Shown: positions 43,954 to 53,801, counted from the first letter of the stretch. The stretch: 64,000 bases of DNA from Mycolicibacterium hodleri (GCF_006439015.1 NZ_RCZG01000002.1:62001-126000); one strand, 5' to 3'. The notes: generated by a model not told the origin, from the sequence alone. Made by a program: numbers and translations.

Positions 43954-44487
43954 TCAGTTGGATCGCGGCACAACGGCTTGCGCGCCGGCAGTCATCCCGC
44001 CGTGTTGCTCGGTGATGAGGGATTCGCGTTGAGCGGCCATCGCCGCTGCTGTAGCGCCAAGAAAGCGGCTCACGACTTCGAGTTCGGCGGAGGTGAACCG
44101 ATCCATGACCTCCTCACTTCGCTGCCTGATGGGGGCGAAGTACTGGTCTACCAGATGCTGCCCGCCGGGAGAATTCTCCAAGATTACTCGTCGCCGGTCG
44201 TGCTGATCGCGCACTCGGCGGAGATGTCCGGAGCGCTCGAGACGGTCGACCACTGCTGTCACCGCTCCAGACGTCAGCCCGAGTGCCACACCGAGCCAGC
44301 CCGCGGTCGTTGATTCGCCCTGCTCCCGGCCGACGCGTACACGGATCAAGGCGTTCACGTCAGTGGGGTGCATCCGGTGTCGGTCGACGAAGGCGCTATT
44401 GAACTTGTCAGCCTCCGCCACCAGGCGCTGGGTTAGCCGCATGACGCGTTCGTGCACTTCATGGTCGTCTTGCTTGGTTGACCTCAT
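43954..44487 (-). CDS. MarR-family transcriptional regulator
   Basis: 177 residues. The winged helix is visible as GWLGVALGLTSGAVTAVVDRLERSGHLRRVRDQHDRRRVIL (recognition helix and wing with the DxRD-like DQHDRRR). The ATG at 44487 has GGAAGG six bases before it. It is divergent from a class I methyltransferase gene, with about 110 bp of AT-richer DNA containing inverted repeats between them. The arrangement resembles Rv1404, an acid-responsive MarR repressor of methyltransferases Rv1403c/Rv1405c (from memory). Confidence 0.85.
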   Translation of the reverse strand: MRSTKQDDHEVHERVMRLTQRLVAEADKFNSAFVDRHRMHPTDVNALIRVRVGREQGESTTAGWLGVALGLTSGAVTAVVDRLERSGHLRRVRDQHDRRRVILENSPGGQHLVDQYFAPIRQRSEEVMDRFTSAELEVVSRFLGATAAAMAAQRESLITEQHGGMTAGAQAVVPRSN

Positions 44488-44500
44488 CGGCAGCCTTCCG

Positions 44501-44541
44501 TAATGTCTCAATGGTAAAGATGATTAGTTAGTGAGATAATA
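44501..44541. promoter_or_regulatory. Candidate MarR operator between regulator and methyltransferase
   Basis: TAATGTCTCA (44501-44510) and TGAGATAATA (44532-44541) pair at eight of ten positions across a 21-base spacer. The gap is AT-rich compared with its surroundings, as expected for the divergent promoter. Confidence 0.45.
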
Positions 44542-44593
44542 CTGGCGCCGATCGTGATCGAACTCGGCCGCTCGCAATCGAGGAGGGAGTTGA

Positions 44594-45292
<699 letters not shown>

Positions 45293-45516
45293 CGATCCGC
45301 CTGCGCGACTTCGGACTTCTTGCACAAACGGGCACTCGAATCGTCAGCTGTTCTCTCCTCGACGAATACCGCACACTTCGAATACTGCATCTCCGCCAGT
45401 TGTCTGGGAGTGACTGCGACACTGCAGGGCATCGAAGGTAGGTCAGCAGCTGCGGGTGTCGAAAGTCAGGCACCCGAGAAGGCGATCCACTCAAGGCGAG
45501 TTGACTCGCCGAGCCG

Positions 45517-46791
45517 CTAGTCGCTCGTGGGTGGTGGATTCGGTTGGAAGGGTTGGTACCACCACCAGTCGGCGCGTTCCCCGGTGGGTCCGGGGCAGGG
45601 TGTCACTGCGGGTGGGGGTTGGGTGGGTGGGCGGGCCAGCGATCCCGGGTCGAGCGGTATGCCATCACCGTCGGTGACGACGAGGCGATCGGCGGGGCCG
45701 GTGATGGTGATGCCGCCGCGGTGGTGCAAGCGGTGGTGATACGGGCAGAGTAGGACCAGGTTGTCCAGTTCGGTGGGGCCGCCGTCCTCCCAGTGCCGCA
45801 GGTGGTGGGCGTGCAACCCTCGGGTGGCCCCGCAGCGGGGGACTGCGCAGCAGCGGTCGCGGTGCTCCAACGCTCTGCGGAGTCGGCGGCTGATGGTGCG
45901 GGTGGCCCGCCCGGAGCCGATGACCTGGCCGTGGCGTTCGAACCACACTTCGCAGGTGGCGTCGCAGAGCAGGTACTTCCGGTCGGCGTCGGACAGCAGC
46001 GGACCCAGATGCAGGGAGGCCAGGCGCTGTGCGACGTCGAGGTGGACCACGACGGTGGTGTGCTGCCCGTGTGGGCGCCGCGCCGCCTCGGCGTCCCAGC
46101 CGGCGTCCACCAGGCCCATGAACGCATCCACGGTGTTCGGGAACGGCGGCGTCCGACCCGAGTCACCCTCGTCGCCGTGACCGTCGCCGTCACCGTCGCC
46201 CGGGTGGTCCTCGCCGTGGTCGTGTCGCCACGCGGTGATCTGCGCGTCGCGATGAGACGCCAGGGCGGCGTCGAACCTCGCCGCCTCCAGCCGCGGCAAC
46301 CGGATCCGCCAGGTGGTGTACTTCTCGCCGACGGTCTTGCTGATCGAGCGTTCCGGCTCCGGGGTCGGGTCCGGTTCGGGTCGGGGTGCCAGTGCGATCG
46401 CGGTGCGCAGCTGGGTGACGGTGGCGACCGCGGCCAGCTCGGCGTAATGCTCGTCGGAGCCGGCGGCGGCCCGCTCGGCGATGACGCCGACCTGATCCAG
46501 GGACAGTTGCCCCTCTCGCAGCAGCTCGGTGCAGCGGGGGAACTCTGCGATGCGGTGCGCGATGGTGGCGATGGTCTGGGCGTTGTGCGGTGAGGTGCCG
46601 GTCTTCCAGGCCACCAGCGCGGCGATCGAGCGGGCACCGGTCATGCCGGCCAGATCGTCGTGCTCCATTTGGGCGACGATGTCCACGATGCGCCCGTCGA
46701 TCGCGTTGCGCTGACCGGTCAACTCCGCCAACTGCTCGAACAACACCCCGACATGCTCCTTGGGAGCCAAAGACGTTGCCGTCGAGGACAT
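45517..46791 (-). CDS. DUF222/HNH endonuclease protein (13E12 repeat family)
   Basis: 424 residues. The N-terminal DUF222 domain (about 1-250) includes ELTGQRNAIDGRIVDIVAQ and LREGQLSLDQVGVIAERAA. The C-terminal HNH nuclease motif is intact: CAVPRCGATRGLHAHHLRHWEDGG then LDNLVLLCPYHHRLHH. Residues about 195-215 are a low-complexity Asp/Gly/His stretch (DGDGDGHGDEGDS). This protein family is present in many copies in mycobacterial genomes and behaves like a mobile or homing-type repeat. Its 3' flank (45293-45516) holds nothing recognisable. Confidence 0.88.
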   Translation of the reverse strand: MSSTATSLAPKEHVGVLFEQLAELTGQRNAIDGRIVDIVAQMEHDDLAGMTGARSIAALVAWKTGTSPHNAQTIATIAHRIAEFPRCTELLREGQLSLDQVGVIAERAAAGSDEHYAELAAVATVTQLRTAIALAPRPEPDPTPEPERSISKTVGEKYTTWRIRLPRLEAARFDAALASHRDAQITAWRHDHGEDHPGDGDGDGHGDEGDSGRTPPFPNTVDAFMGLVDAGWDAEAARRPHGQHTTVVVHLDVAQRLASLHLGPLLSDADRKYLLCDATCEVWFERHGQVIGSGRATRTISRRLRRALEHRDRCCAVPRCGATRGLHAHHLRHWEDGGPTELDNLVLLCPYHHRLHHRGGITITGPADRLVVTDGDGIPLDPGSLARPPTQPPPAVTPCPGPTGERADWWWYQPFQPNPPPTSD

Positions 46792-46854
46792 GACACCATC
46801 AAAGCAGAGGGCTACGACAAATCTAGGCCGCGACCGGCGTCTCGAGAACCACCG

Positions 46855-47320
46855 TCATCCCGAGTATTCGACGATGCCTCCCACAAGCAGGTCGAGCATC
46901 CGTTCAAGGCTCACGTTCGCATCGGGGTGTGACCGATCCCCGCGTGCTCGATCGTCACGGCGCCGTGCATCGCGTTCCACGCGGTTTGAACCGCTTCAGT
47001 CGAATCACTTTGATGGGCATCACTTCTCAGCGCCTCGACGAGCTCGACCAAAGTGAGGACGACATCGCGACCAGCCACCACCTTTCGGTAACCGTGGCAG
47101 GCTTGGCGAAAGCGCTCCACCGGTCCGACGTCACCGGGTACGACGATCGCTTCGGCGAGTTGGGCCAGGGCCCGCATCGCCAGTGCGACGAGCAAGCCGT
47201 CCTTGTTCTCGAACCTGTTGTAGACGCTCATGGGTGACACCGAGGCCTGATCCGCGACGGCGTTGCTGCTCGAGTCCTATAGAACGACGTTTCATAAGGC
47301 TCGTAGCGTGCAGAACCCAC
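46855..47320 (-). pseudogene. TetR-family regulator, broken by two frameshifts
   Basis: Three overlapping frames together spell one TetR protein. The first part (about 47320-47272) reads RYEPYETSFYR; a stop lies just before SSNAVADQASVSPMSVYNRFENKDGLLVALA (DNA-binding domain) in the next frame. That frame continues to HGAVTIEHAGIGHTP near 46925, where one missing base in a C run shifts to DANVSLERMLDLLVGGIVEYSG and a stop at 46855. None of the three frames alone encodes a complete regulator. If it were one gene it would be about 150 residues, short for TetR. A sequencing error could mimic either shift. Confidence 0.7.
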
Positions 47321-47357
47321 GCGAGCGGCAGATCTTTCGGAGGGTGCCTCGAGGCCG

Positions 47358-47846
47358 CTAACGCACCGAAGAGGCGATCGCTTCCTGCATGCCGCGCGTC
47401 GCCAACTCGTCGGCCAACTCGTTGTCCGCGACCCCCGAATGCCCCTTGACCCAAAACCACTCGACCTGGTGCCGCGCGCAGGCACTCTGGAGGCGCTGCC
47501 AGAGGTCGACGTTCTTCACCGGTTGCTTCGCAGCGGTCAGCCAACCGTTGCGTTCCCAGCCGAGGACCCACTTGGTGATGCCGCTCCGGACGTAGGTGCT
47601 GTCGGTGTGGAGATGGACCGTCACGGGCCTGGTGAGCGCTTCCAGCGCCATGATCGGCGCGGTCAGCTCCATGCGATTGTTGCTGGTCTGGCAGGGCTCG
47701 CCACCGAACATCTCGCGGACGTGATGACGCTGGCGGAGCACCGCCCCCCAGCCGCCGGGGCCGGGATTGGGTCGGCAGCCGCCGTCAGTGTGAATGACCA
47801 CGACGTCCCAGCCGACGTCCCGGCTCACATCCGCGGCGTCGGTCAT
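47358..47846 (-). CDS. rnhA: Ribonuclease HI
   Basis: 162 residues. The four-acid catalytic set is Asp21 ([17 protein letters not shown]), Glu60 ([16 protein letters not shown]), Asp82 ([12 protein letters not shown]) and Asp146, with His136 in [17 protein letters not shown]. It removes RNA from RNA-DNA hybrids. A stand-alone RNase HI like this exists in M. smegmatis near ligD, while M. tuberculosis relies on the bifunctional Rv2228c protein (from memory). ATG at 47846. Confidence 0.93.
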   Translation of the reverse strand: MTDAADVSRDVGWDVVVIHTDGGCRPNPGPGGWGAVLRQRHHVREMFGGEPCQTSNNRMELTAPIMALEALTRPVTVHLHTDSTYVRSGITKWVLGWERNGWLTAAKQPVKNVDLWQRLQSACARHQVEWFWVKGHSGVADNELADELATRGMQEAIASSVR

Positions 47847-47880
47847 GCGCAGAGGATATGCAGCGGGTCGGGCGGTCTGC

Positions 47881-48519
47881 TCAACGACTCGCCGAGATCA
47901 TCGCCGTCCGAACCGTCATCCCGAACTCCCGGTGCCGGAGCGTGGTGATCCGTCGACCGGTTTGCACCGCGTCCTTGATGGGTGCCGTGTGGTCCCCGAA
48001 GAACGCGGCGGTCTCGTCGATGTCCGCAACGAGGTAAGTGATGCCCCAGAGGGTGGACGCACCCTCGATCGCCGTCTCCGGCGATCCGACCACCTCGACG
48101 ATCACTCCTCCGAACCGGAAGAAGATCTGGCGGATGCGTCGCCCGCCGAGGTCGGCGTCCCGTTCCCGGCGAGGATCGACGCCGATCGCAGCCAGCGACC
48201 GAACCGTCCGCCCTAGATCGGGGGACATCAGCACGACGTGATCGATGCCCGTGACACCATTCGGGTGGCCCACCGGGTTCGTGCCGACCACGAGCGACCT
48301 CGTCATTGGTATGCCGTCGAGGTCGTGGATCGAGTCGTCGGGCAGGCCGTCCAGCGACCACCCGACGATCCCGTGGCCGCGACCACTACCGAGCAACCGG
48401 ACGCGAACATCGCCAATCCGGCAGACGGCATTGGGGCCGACGGTGAAGCCGGCCCGGGTCCACGCCTCGACCGGGTCGGCGACGTCCAACCCGTCAATGG
48501 TCGCGGTCACGGGCCCCAT
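47881..48519 (-). CDS. VOC (glyoxalase/dioxygenase-like) superfamily protein
   Basis: 212 residues, with two VOC-like halves. The second half is clearest: [28 protein letters not shown] and [16 protein letters not shown], then [19 protein letters not shown]. Whether the metal-binding residues are complete is uncertain. It is on the same strand and 34 bp upstream of rnhA. The superfamily includes dioxygenases, resistance and isomerase enzymes; the substrate cannot be told. Confidence 0.72.
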   Translation of the reverse strand: MGPVTATIDGLDVADPVEAWTRAGFTVGPNAVCRIGDVRVRLLGSGRGHGIVGWSLDGLPDDSIHDLDGIPMTRSLVVGTNPVGHPNGVTGIDHVVLMSPDLGRTVRSLAAIGVDPRRERDADLGGRRIRQIFFRFGGVIVEVVGSPETAIEGASTLWGITYLVADIDETAAFFGDHTAPIKDAVQTGRRITTLRHREFGMTVRTAMISASR

Positions 48520-48575
48520 GGCGACGAAAACTCAGAGTCATTGCGACTCAGAGTACTTCGGGGTCGGGGCGGGGC

Positions 48576-48824
48576 CTAGCTGTTCTTGTCGTCGTTCGCC
48601 GAGTCGTCTTCGTCGGAGTCGTCTTCGTCGGAGTCGTCCTTGTCATCGGTGTCGGAGGACTTTGCGCTGCCGACCTCGATCACGGCCCAGTGGCTGGGCG
48701 ACAGCAGAACGGTCCAGTCGCCCTCGGTCTTGCCCAACTTGAGCACGCCGTCGTCGACTTCCCACGCGGTGTCGTCGTCGTACTGGGATTCCTGACCATC
48801 GCTGTACGTGAGTTTGAATGCCAT
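48576..48824 (-). CDS. Short acidic protein with DSDED repeats
   Basis: 82 residues. Residues 1-55 (MAFKLTYSDGQESQYDDDTAWEV... LLSPSHWAVIEV) look like a small folded beta-rich unit; the rest is an acidic low-complexity tail (DDKDDSDEDDSDEDDSANDD). At the DNA level 48605-48640 has a 15-bp direct repeat that encodes it. Function unknown; the tail may bind cations or basic partners. It is followed on the same strand by the VOC gene. Confidence 0.65.
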   Translation of the reverse strand: MAFKLTYSDGQESQYDDDTAWEVDDGVLKLGKTEGDWTVLLSPSHWAVIEVGSAKSSDTDDKDDSDEDDSDEDDSANDDKNS

Positions 48825-48879
48825 GTCGATGGATGCCCCGAAGTCGCGCCCGTCAATCGTCGAATGGATTCTCTGGCGC

Positions 48880-49554
48880 TTAGACCTTGCCCGCGACGAA
48901 CGCCGCGGCCTGATCGGTCAAGCCGATCTTCGTGTAGCTGGTGTGTGCGGCGCCGTCGTTTCCGTCAGAACAGATGGGGTCACCTGGTGCGCACAGTTCG
49001 ATGGCCTTGCCCGCGTATAGCGGACCGACCGAGACCGCAGGCTGCTTGATCATGTCCATGAATTGCGTGTCCGGCTTGCCGAGCAGGGCGACGGCGGCGA
49101 CGTGGTCGGCGACGTCCGCGGGCATCGGCTTGGGCACTTCCGATGGGTCCACGCCGCTGGGGACGGCGTTCGCGGTGACGAAACCGATGACCGCCGCGCC
49201 CTGGGAGTAGCCCCCCAACACCATCTTGGTGTTCGGACATGTCGCAGCCATGCCCTCGATGTGATTGGCGGCGTCGCGGATGCCGTCGACGGCGGTGGGG
49301 AAGTCGGTACTCGCCGGGTAGACGACGGGGTACACGCCGACGGACTTGGCTCCGACCTTCGAGCGAACGGCGTTGACGAAGTCGTCGCCGATCCCGCCGA
49401 GTCCTGGCGGAGCGAACGTGCCGCGCGCGAACACGACCTCGACGTCGGGACACGGCGCTGCGGAGGCCGTCGGTACGACAGCTGGCGCGATCGTGAGCGC
49501 GAGGGCGGCCACCGCGGCCGCGCCCGAGATCCGGGCGAAATGGCGTGCAGTCAT
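48880..49554 (-). CDS. Cutinase-family secreted esterase
   Basis: 224 residues. A signal peptide (MTARHFARISGAAAVAALALTIAPA...TASA) is followed by a cutinase/Culp domain. The nucleophile is in GGYSQGAAVIGFV; the Asp and His of the triad are expected in ICSDGNDGAAHTSY (DxxxxAH). The four-cysteine pattern (PCPDVEVVFARG, MAATCPNT, ELCAPGDPIC) is intact. It hydrolyses lipids or polyesters outside the cell, like CFP21. The upstream gap to the GT4 gene (about 190 bp) probably carries its promoter. Confidence 0.92.
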   Translation of the reverse strand: MTARHFARISGAAAVAALALTIAPAVVPTASAAPCPDVEVVFARGTFAPPGLGGIGDDFVNAVRSKVGAKSVGVYPVVYPASTDFPTAVDGIRDAANHIEGMAATCPNTKMVLGGYSQGAAVIGFVTANAVPSGVDPSEVPKPMPADVADHVAAVALLGKPDTQFMDMIKQPAVSVGPLYAGKAIELCAPGDPICSDGNDGAAHTSYTKIGLTDQAAAFVAGKV

Positions 49555-49741
49555 CACTCCAGGGTGACATACGCCTGCCCCGCCCGGACTTCGCTCACCC
49601 GAACCGACGGACCTCCAAGGTGTAGCGTGGGGCACGTTGGGAACCCAGCCAGTCCGGGATGAGGACGGCTTCCGCTGTGACCTCGCCGAGCAGTTGCTCG
49701 TGTCGTGCACGTCCGCGAGAACCTGCAGTTGGGAATCCACT

Positions 49742-50917
49742 TTGAACACTCCGCCGTCATTCAGTTGCTCCGCCTCACCAGTCCGCGGCGTCGTCGAAGC
49801 CCCCAGTTTTGGCATTCTGGGGACGTATCCGCCGACCCGTTGCGGCCTGGCCACGTTCAGCGCGGCCCTGGCCGACGGGCTGGCAGTGCATGGTGCCGAC
49901 GTCAGTGTCGTTCGGGTGGCTGACGGGGCTTCGGCGTCGGGCGCGCGGGTCATCGGGGACCTCGTCAACGACTCCGCTGCGTCAGTGGCCGCGGCCTCGG
50001 AATTGCTGAACCGCAGCGATGTGGCCATCGTGCAACACGAGTACGGCATTTATGGCGGTCCAGACGGAGACGACGTCGTGGACGTCATCGGGGGATTGAG
50101 CATTCCGTCGATCGTGGTCGTCCACACCGTCCTGACCGATCCGACGCCGCACCAGCGGTCGGTCCTCGAAGCCATTGCAGCACTGGCGGATCAGGTCGTG
50201 GTGATGTCCCAGGCGGCGAGTCGACGCCTATGCCTCGGCTTCGACGTCGATCCCACGAAGGTCTCGACGATCCCTCATGGCGCGAACGTCCCAGCCCGGC
50301 TCGTCTCGACGGGATCACCGGGTCGGCCGACGCTATTGACCTGGGGCCTGCTCGGGCCGGGAAAGGGTATCGAGCGCGTGATCGACGCCATGGTGTCACT
50401 CCACGAGCTACCCAATGGGCCGCGCTACGTCGTAGCTGGTCGTACTCACCCCAAAGTCCTTGCCGCAGAAGGCGAGGCATATCGTAACGCCCGCATCGAC
50501 CAGGCGCGCCACCTAGGCGTTCACGCCGCGGTGTCATTCGACGCCGACTACCGCGACGTCGCCTCGCTGACGAGGCTGGCCCAGGCCTCCGCGGTCGTCG
50601 TGCTGCCCTACGACTCGACCGAACAGGTCACCTCCGGCGTCCTCGTCGACGCGATCGCGACCGGCCGCCCAGTGGTCGCGACCGCCTTTCCCCACGCCAT
50701 CGAACTCCTGGCCAGCGGCGCGGGTGTCGTCGTGGACCACGATGATCCGGACGCGCTGGCTGCTGCCCTGCACCGGCTGTTGACGAAGCCCGACGTCGCT
50801 GCCGCGATGGCCGCGGAGGCTGCTCGCCTCGCGCCCGCGATGGCATGGCCCGTGGTGGCGAACGGGTATCTGACACTTGCGCGTTCGTTGCTGACCGATC
50901 GCCCGGCGCTGGTGTGA
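49742..50917 (+). CDS. GT4-family glycosyltransferase
   Basis: About 391 residues. The donor-binding half is clear: TWGLLGPGKGIERVIDAMVSL (nucleotide-sugar loop), FDADYRDVASLTRLAQASAVVVLPYDSTEQVTSGVLVDAIATGRPVVAT (GT-B Glu-x7-Glu-like region). The N-terminal acceptor half begins GILGTYPPTRCGLATFSAALADGL. The start is uncertain; I use TTG at 49742 because no ATG or GTG exists before the conserved strand, apart from upstream antisense-like sequence. It is the first of three overlapping genes (GT4, toroid, GH130) of unknown product. Confidence 0.8.
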   Translation: MNTPPSFSCSASPVRGVVEAPSFGILGTYPPTRCGLATFSAALADGLAVHGADVSVVRVADGASASGARVIGDLVNDSAASVAAASELLNRSDVAIVQHEYGIYGGPDGDDVVDVIGGLSIPSIVVVHTVLTDPTPHQRSVLEAIAALADQVVVMSQAASRRLCLGFDVDPTKVSTIPHGANVPARLVSTGSPGRPTLLTWGLLGPGKGIERVIDAMVSLHELPNGPRYVVAGRTHPKVLAAEGEAYRNARIDQARHLGVHAAVSFDADYRDVASLTRLAQASAVVVLPYDSTEQVTSGVLVDAIATGRPVVATAFPHAIELLASGAGVVVDHDDPDALAAALHRLLTKPDVAAAMAAEAARLAPAMAWPVVANGYLTLARSLLTDRPALV

Positions 50918-51930
50918 CCGGCACACCGGTTCCCCGCTTCGACCACCTGCTGCGCATGACCGATGAGCGCGGCACCTTCGAGCACGCTCGATTGTCCGAG
51001 CCACGACCTGAGCACGGCTACTGCACCGACGACATGGCCAGGGTTCTGGTCGTCGCCAGCCGGGAGCGCGAACCGGCGCCCGCCGTGCAATGGCTCGCCC
51101 GTCTTTCATTGGGATTCCTGAGCGATGCTCAGGCCCCTGATGGCTCCTACCGCAACCGAATGGACTCGGCGGGCCGGTGGATCGACGAACCGACCGTGGA
51201 GGATTGCTGGGGGCGCAGCATCTGGGGCCTGGGTACGGCCGCCCGAAGTGAGCTCACGGGCGTTCGCGATTCGGCGATCGCCCAGTTCGAGCTTGCCACT
51301 CAACGACGTTCACCGTGGCCGAGGGCGATGGCGTTCGCGGCCGTGGGGGCCGCGGAACTCCTCGGCGTCGTACCGGGGCACCCCGCTGCGCAACGGCTGC
51401 TCGCCGACTACGCCGACGCCGTCGTCGACGTGGATGTCAACCCCGACTGGCCGTGGCCGGAGGCGCGGCTCCGATACGCCAATGCCGTTCTCGCAGAGGC
51501 GAGGACCGCCGCGGGGCACGAGCTCGGCAGGCCCGAGCTGTTGCGGCGCGGTCTGAACATGCTGGCATGGCTCGTCGAAGATCAATCGGCGGCGGGCCAC
51601 CTGTCACCCAGCCCAGCTGACGGACGGGGGCCTGGGGACGAACGGCCCGCCTTCGATCAGCAGCCGATCGAGGTGTCAACGCTCGCCGACGCCTGCGCCC
51701 GCGCCGCGGATATCGATGACGGGCCGATCTGGACCGCCGGGCTGTCGGCCGCCGTTGCCTGGTTCGAGGGTGCCAACGACATCGGAGAGCCGATGTGGGA
51801 CCCCGCGACGGGGGGCGGATACGACGGCCTGCACGCCGATCGCGTGAACCGCAATCAGGGCGCTGAGTCGACGCTGGCCGTGCTGTCGACGTTGCAACAG
51901 GCCCGGCGATTCTCCGCTGTGTCGCAGTGA
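50914..51930 (+). CDS. Alpha-toroid (six-hairpin-like) glycan-processing protein, unknown activity
   Basis: 338 residues. The pattern is that of an alpha/alpha barrel: HGYCTDDMARVLVVASRE, DGSYRNRMDSAGRW, EDCWGRSIWGLGTA, WPWPEARLRYANAVLAEA, DPATGGGYDGL with many aromatic and acidic residues. I recognise no named family with certainty. The GTG start overlaps the GT4 stop (GTGA at 50914-50917) and its stop overlaps the GH130 start (GTGA at 51927-51930), so the three products are made together. Likely a glycoside hydrolase or binding partner, but this is inference. Confidence 0.65.
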   Translation: MTGTPVPRFDHLLRMTDERGTFEHARLSEPRPEHGYCTDDMARVLVVASREREPAPAVQWLARLSLGFLSDAQAPDGSYRNRMDSAGRWIDEPTVEDCWGRSIWGLGTAARSELTGVRDSAIAQFELATQRRSPWPRAMAFAAVGAAELLGVVPGHPAAQRLLADYADAVVDVDVNPDWPWPEARLRYANAVLAEARTAAGHELGRPELLRRGLNMLAWLVEDQSAAGHLSPSPADGRGPGDERPAFDQQPIEVSTLADACARAADIDDGPIWTAGLSAAVAWFEGANDIGEPMWDPATGGGYDGLHADRVNRNQGAESTLAVLSTLQQARRFSAVSQ

Positions 51931-53408
51931 CTTCCGTGTACTCCGGGCTCGCCACCCGCACTCCGGTCCGGCTTGTCGCGGATTCGTCGCGGGTCATCAC
52001 CCGTCTCTTCGTCCCCGGACAGGAGGGCTTCGAACTCCAGGACTCGCGGGCGGGAGCGGTACTCGGACGCATCCTCGCCCTCGACGAAGACGACGTGCAG
52101 TCGGCCCTGGATGATGTCTTCTCGCGCTTCGCGGACCGGCACCGCGATCTGGACAATACGTTCCGCGCGCATGCCAGCGAGCTCGCCGACCGGCTGAACC
52201 CCGATCGTGAACTCTCCCAGTCGCGCTCGCTGCTGGTCGGGGCGACGTTCACCAGCGAGTACGCGATCGAAGGTGCCGCGCTATGCAATCCGAGCGTGGT
52301 CGTGCACCCCGATCAGTCCGGAATCCACTCGGGCAGCGTGCGTTTCGTCATGAGCGTCCGCGGCATCGGGGAGGGACACCTCTCCTCGATCGGGTTCCGG
52401 ACCGGCACGGTTGATGCCGGCGGCGGCGTCGCGGTGGACGACCCCGCTCCGTTCGCGACGGTCGGGACGACCGAGTCTGGCGTACTCGACGCGGCGGTGT
52501 TCCGCAGCGAGCTCGCACGGCTCGACGATGCGGGAGAGGCCGCCGATTACGTGCTCGACGCGCTCGGCGATCACTTCACGCGACTGGCCTTGGACCGCCG
52601 GCTCACCCGGCTACGAACCAATCGGCGCACCCGCGGCCACCCAGACGAGACGATAGCCCTGATCCGCGCCATCGCCGACCGGACGTACGCCGTTCGCTTC
52701 CCCGAACGCATCCCCCTGCCCGAGCGTGTGCTGTGGCCGTCGACCGAGGCCGAGGCCGCAGGAATGGAGGACGCGCGCTTCGTCCGATTCGTCGAGGACG
52801 ACGGCTCCGTCATGTTCTACGCGACCTACACGGCCTACAGCGGGTCGAAGATAAGCCAACAACTCTTGGCGACCGATGACTTTCGATGCTTCACCTCCGT
52901 GCCGCTCGTCGGCCGTGCGGCCGCCAACAAGGGGTTGGCGCTGTTCCCACGCCGGATCAACGGTCGGTTCGCCGCCTTGTCGAGATCTGACCGTGAGTCG
53001 AATGCGATCGCGTTCTCGGACGAGCTGAGCGTCTGGACGGATGCGTTGCCGTGCCAGCAGCCGACGGAGTCGTGGGAGGCGCTACAGCTTGGAAACTGCG
53101 GCGCCCCAATCGAAACGGACGCTGGTTGGTTGGTGCTCACGCACGGCGTCGGCCCGATGCGGACCTACAGCATCGGGGCGATTCTGCTCGATCTGGACGA
53201 TCCGACCCGCGTACTGGGTCGCTTGCGTCAGCCGCTTCTGAGCCCCACGGAGGGTGAGCGCGACGGCTATGTCCCCAACGTCGTGTACTCCTGCGGCGCC
53301 CTCGTGCACGGTGACTCGCTCGTGCTCCCGTACGGAATCAGCGACGGCGCGATCGGGATTGCCACCGTGCCAATGCCCGAACTACTCGCCGCGCTCGGCG
53401 CGCAGTGA
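51927..53408 (+). CDS. GH130-like glycosidase/phosphorylase (beta-mannoside phosphorylase type)
   Basis: 493 residues. The five-bladed propeller pattern is visible in NPSVVVHPD, SSIGFRTGTVDAGG, GMEDARFVRFVEDDGSVMFYATYTAYSG, NKGLALFPRRINGRFAALSRSDRESN, and GYVPNVVYSCGALVHGDSLVLPYGISD. The family cleaves or phosphorolyses beta-1,2 or beta-1,4 mannosidic bonds. A GT4 gene and a toroid protein precede it in the same transcript. The start is a GTG (GTGACTTCCGTG). Substrate not predictable. Confidence 0.8.
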   Translation: MTSVYSGLATRTPVRLVADSSRVITRLFVPGQEGFELQDSRAGAVLGRILALDEDDVQSALDDVFSRFADRHRDLDNTFRAHASELADRLNPDRELSQSRSLLVGATFTSEYAIEGAALCNPSVVVHPDQSGIHSGSVRFVMSVRGIGEGHLSSIGFRTGTVDAGGGVAVDDPAPFATVGTTESGVLDAAVFRSELARLDDAGEAADYVLDALGDHFTRLALDRRLTRLRTNRRTRGHPDETIALIRAIADRTYAVRFPERIPLPERVLWPSTEAEAAGMEDARFVRFVEDDGSVMFYATYTAYSGSKISQQLLATDDFRCFTSVPLVGRAAANKGLALFPRRINGRFAALSRSDRESNAIAFSDELSVWTDALPCQQPTESWEALQLGNCGAPIETDAGWLVLTHGVGPMRTYSIGAILLDLDDPTRVLGRLRQPLLSPTEGERDGYVPNVVYSCGALVHGDSLVLPYGISDGAIGIATVPMPELLAALGAQ

Positions 53409-53420
53409 CATGGTGATGTG

Positions 53421-53801
53421 ATGAGCAACGACTACGGCGATGCCGACTCCGATCAGCTGACGCAGGAGGACACCCTGGTCGATCGGGGTGTCGATGACCT
53501 ACTCGACGAGGGCTACTCGCCACCGGACAGGTGGCGAGAGCCCAGGGACGACGAGACCCTGGATGAGCTGTTGTCCGAGGAAGAGCCCGACCCGGCGATG
53601 CAACTCGACGAGCCCGACGAACAGTCGGGGGATGACGAGGTGGGTGACGTGCGCGCCGGTCGGCTGGTTGCTCCCGACGAGGGCTCCGGACCGGATGATG
53701 AGGCGGGGCTGTTCGGAAGCGAGGCAGGCATCGACGGTGGCGCGGCGTCAGCCGAGGAAGCGGCGGTCCACGTCATCGCCGACGAGGACGACGGGGACTA
53801 A
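53421..53801 (+). CDS. Acidic DUF5709 family protein
   Basis: 126 residues, about a quarter Asp and Glu. Conserved family pieces are QLTQEDTLVDRGVDDLLDEGYSPPDRW and RLVAPDEGS, ending AVHVIADEDDG. It is common in mycobacteria, and its function is unknown. It begins 12 bp after the GH130 stop and may simply be the last gene of that operon. A GTG directly before the ATG gives an alternative start at 53418. Confidence 0.78.
   Translation: MSNDYGDADSDQLTQEDTLVDRGVDDLLDEGYSPPDRWREPRDDETLDELLSEEEPDPAMQLDEPDEQSGDDEVGDVRAGRLVAPDEGSGPDDEAGLFGSEAGIDGGAASAEEAAVHVIADEDDGD

Noticed and set aside
45517..46791. The HNH/13E12 gene as an active mobile element
   Set aside because: No terminal repeats, target duplication or transposase were found; it is listed as a plain gene.
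48600..48650. Possible short tandem repeat array such as CRISPR
   Set aside because: The repeats are coding (DSDED), directly adjacent and without spacers; no leader or cas gene is nearby.
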